From positions 12,851 to 76,584 of the forward strand of contig DLRW01000070.1 of the NCBI GenBank assembly GCA_002501205.1: a DNA stretch of 63,734 bases, given 5' to 3'. This DNA comes from Flavobacteriales bacterium UBA7878. Lineage in GTDB: Bacteria; Bacteroidota; Bacteroidia; Flavobacteriales; Schleiferiaceae. Below, piece by piece: positions 63,501 through 63,734 of this stretch. Numbering within the stretch: position 1 is the stretch's first letter; each line of letters starts with the position of its first letter. The position numbers were made by a program, and so were the translations under genes. The notes under the pieces were generated by a model that worked only from the letters and a program-made list of their open reading frames with translations, ran no database searches and was not told where the DNA came from.

Positions 63501-63676
63501 TCCTCAGGCGAGGCACCAGGGTAAATGGCATTGATAACGATAAAACGCTCAGGAACCAGCGGGAAGAAAGTAGAGTTCAGATTGTTCCAAGCTACGGCAC
63601 CGAAGATCAGCGAGGCGATCATCAGCACATTTACCGTTACCGGATATTTGATGAAAAATCCCAGGAAACGTTTCAC
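60533..63676 (-). CDS. RND-family efflux permease
   Basis: A 1047-residue inner-membrane RND transporter of the HAE-1/AcrB type, starting with GTG. It has 12 membrane helices and two large periplasmic loops, with the proton-relay Asp pair in helix 4 (VVGILVDDGIVVSENIYHHYEKG). The N-terminus FFIKYPVTVNVLMIASLIFGAVAW and STFFPLVPERFIVINAIYPGASPEEIEEGV are typical. The substrate cannot be read off. Its start overlaps the fusion-protein stop (GTGA), completing a three-gene efflux operon with TolC. Confidence 0.95.
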   Translation of the reverse strand: MKRFLGFFIKYPVTVNVLMIASLIFGAVAWNNLNSTFFPLVPERFIVINAIYPGASPEEIEEGVVNKIEENLKGISGIDRFTSSSSENLATITVEVLRNANSKEVLDDVENAVNQIPSFPAGLEPVTVFLRENVTLSITFALQGEGLSLSALKSTAREIEHELRKIDGISKVELIGLPDEEIEIAVNQKHMRAYDLSFEQIGQAVAANNLDVTGGKIETDEEELLIRARYKSYEAEDLLNIVVKANPQGAAVRLADVAEVRKQFSDAPATVELNGETAVKVLINNTDSEDILITAEDIQAYVAEFNAGQDVLQATVVNNRADLLSQRKALLIENGLIGVVLVLVLLSLFLNFRVAFWVAAGLPISFFGMFILATYFGVTINVISLFGMIVVVGILVDDGIVVSENIYHHYEKGKSRIQAAIDGTMEVLPAVISAVLTTMIAFSTFFYIDGRAGDFFSEMSFIVIATLGVSLIEALLILPSHIGHSKALSLSYKKNILERKLEHGLKKMREGFYRPILDFALRYKFLTFSIAVASFLITLGALQGKLVRVSYFPFIDRDNFEVSLKMPAGTREDVTISYLDRIREAALAVNDSLRDQIPGGQDVIRMVELSTGPTTNEGKLDVILLNSEERIVSSTLVVNALRNQTGPIYEAENLSFGTVGAFGKPVSVSLLSKDYSELETVKYRLKARMNTVADLRDIVDTDLEGVREIRLKLKEKAYLLGLNPASLMQQVRQGFFGYEVQRLQVREDEVKVWVRYDDQTRGSIYNLEEMYIRSPQGGRFPLRELADYSIERGPLSINHLDSEREIKVEADLADPNGSAPDMIAYVRDTILPPILADYPGVSVLFEGQNREAQKTMISAQKTFPLILVLIILVITFTFRSFYQAVVIFTLIPLSLVGVAWGHYLHGIPLSIFSFLGIIALIGVIVNDSLVLVSKMNNYLKEGLEFKEAVFQAGLSRFRAILLTSATTIAGLAPLILEKSVQAQFLIPMAISLAYGILMATFLTLVLLPVLLTYLNHAKIYGLWFWRGNKPSNEEVEPAIIEMQDEEE

Positions 63677-63734
63677 TCGGCTTGCTTTTTAGTGAGGCGA
63701 ATCTTCATGCCTGTATAGGCTCCGGTTACTTTGG
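63673..63734 (-). CDS. Membrane fusion protein (RND adaptor), C-terminal end only
   Basis: The last 19 codons of a minus-strand gene are visible, ending KVTGAYTGMKIRLTKKQAE and a TGA that overlaps the permease GTG (GTGA). The rest lies beyond the window. Position immediately before an RND permease identifies it as the HlyD-type adaptor; the sequence alone is too short to show the family. Confidence 0.6.
   Translation of the reverse strand, partial: KVTGAYTGMKIRLTKKQAE

Noticed and set aside
63673..63734. Full identification of the efflux adaptor
   Set aside because: Only 19 codons are present; family assignment rests on position, so it is kept at low confidence and not discussed as a finding.
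1..63734. tRNA, rRNA, CRISPR arrays, insertion sequences, riboswitches
   Set aside because: No cloverleaf with CCA-type end, rRNA-like segment, regular repeat-spacer array, transposase frame or recognisable riboswitch was seen by eye; a covariance-model search would be needed to exclude small RNAs.

Overview
The window reads as chromosomal DNA of a Bacteroidota bacterium, most likely a marine member of the Flavobacteriales. The evidence is type IX secretion (T9SS) sorting tails on several large secreted proteins, a SusC/SusD pair, Bacteroidota -7 boxes (TAnnTTTG), many Cys-lipoproteins and a SLC45-type sugar transporter. I see no tRNA, rRNA, CRISPR array, insertion sequence or replication origin.

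Layout. Bases 1-8.2 kb are visibly AT-richer and accessory-looking. They hold the C-terminal end of an Rhs/YD-repeat protein, a decayed T9SS tail, a T9SS protein and a string of small secreted or membrane proteins of unknown function, two of which are distant paralogs. Bases 8.2-34 kb hold mostly minus-strand housekeeping and envelope genes: two coupled PPK2 polyphosphate kinases, an M4 metalloprotease with a T9SS tail, a duplicated GH26-like protein, a PqqB-like metallo-beta-lactamase-fold protein, a TRIC/UPF0126 membrane protein, penicillin-binding protein 1C coupled to an alpha-2-macroglobulin, and an XRE-WYL regulator pair.

Bases 35-59 kb are a starch/maltose utilisation region. SusC/SusD and two SusE-like proteins bind and import maltodextrins. 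Three GH13 enzymes and a four-module T9SS protein act outside the cytoplasm. A SLC45-type MFS carrier takes maltose or short maltodextrins into the cytoplasm. GH65 maltose phosphorylase, beta-phosphoglucomutase and a BadF-family sugar kinase then convert maltose to glucose-6-phosphate. PfkA and GAPDH sit in the same operon, so glycolysis is wired into it. A Nudix-fold regulator with a broken Nudix box diverges from pfkA.

The main discovery candidate is an inverted repeat, AGTGTA-N5-TACACT. It occurs at four promoter regions of this locus (37112, 44656, 51379 and 53214), where it overlaps or abuts the -7/-33 region of at least three promoters. I propose it as the operator of the Nudix-like regulator, making the region a single-regulator starch-to-glycolysis regulon.

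Bases 59-63.7 kb hold a tripartite RND efflux operon (TolC-like, RND permease, and the last codons of the membrane fusion protein).
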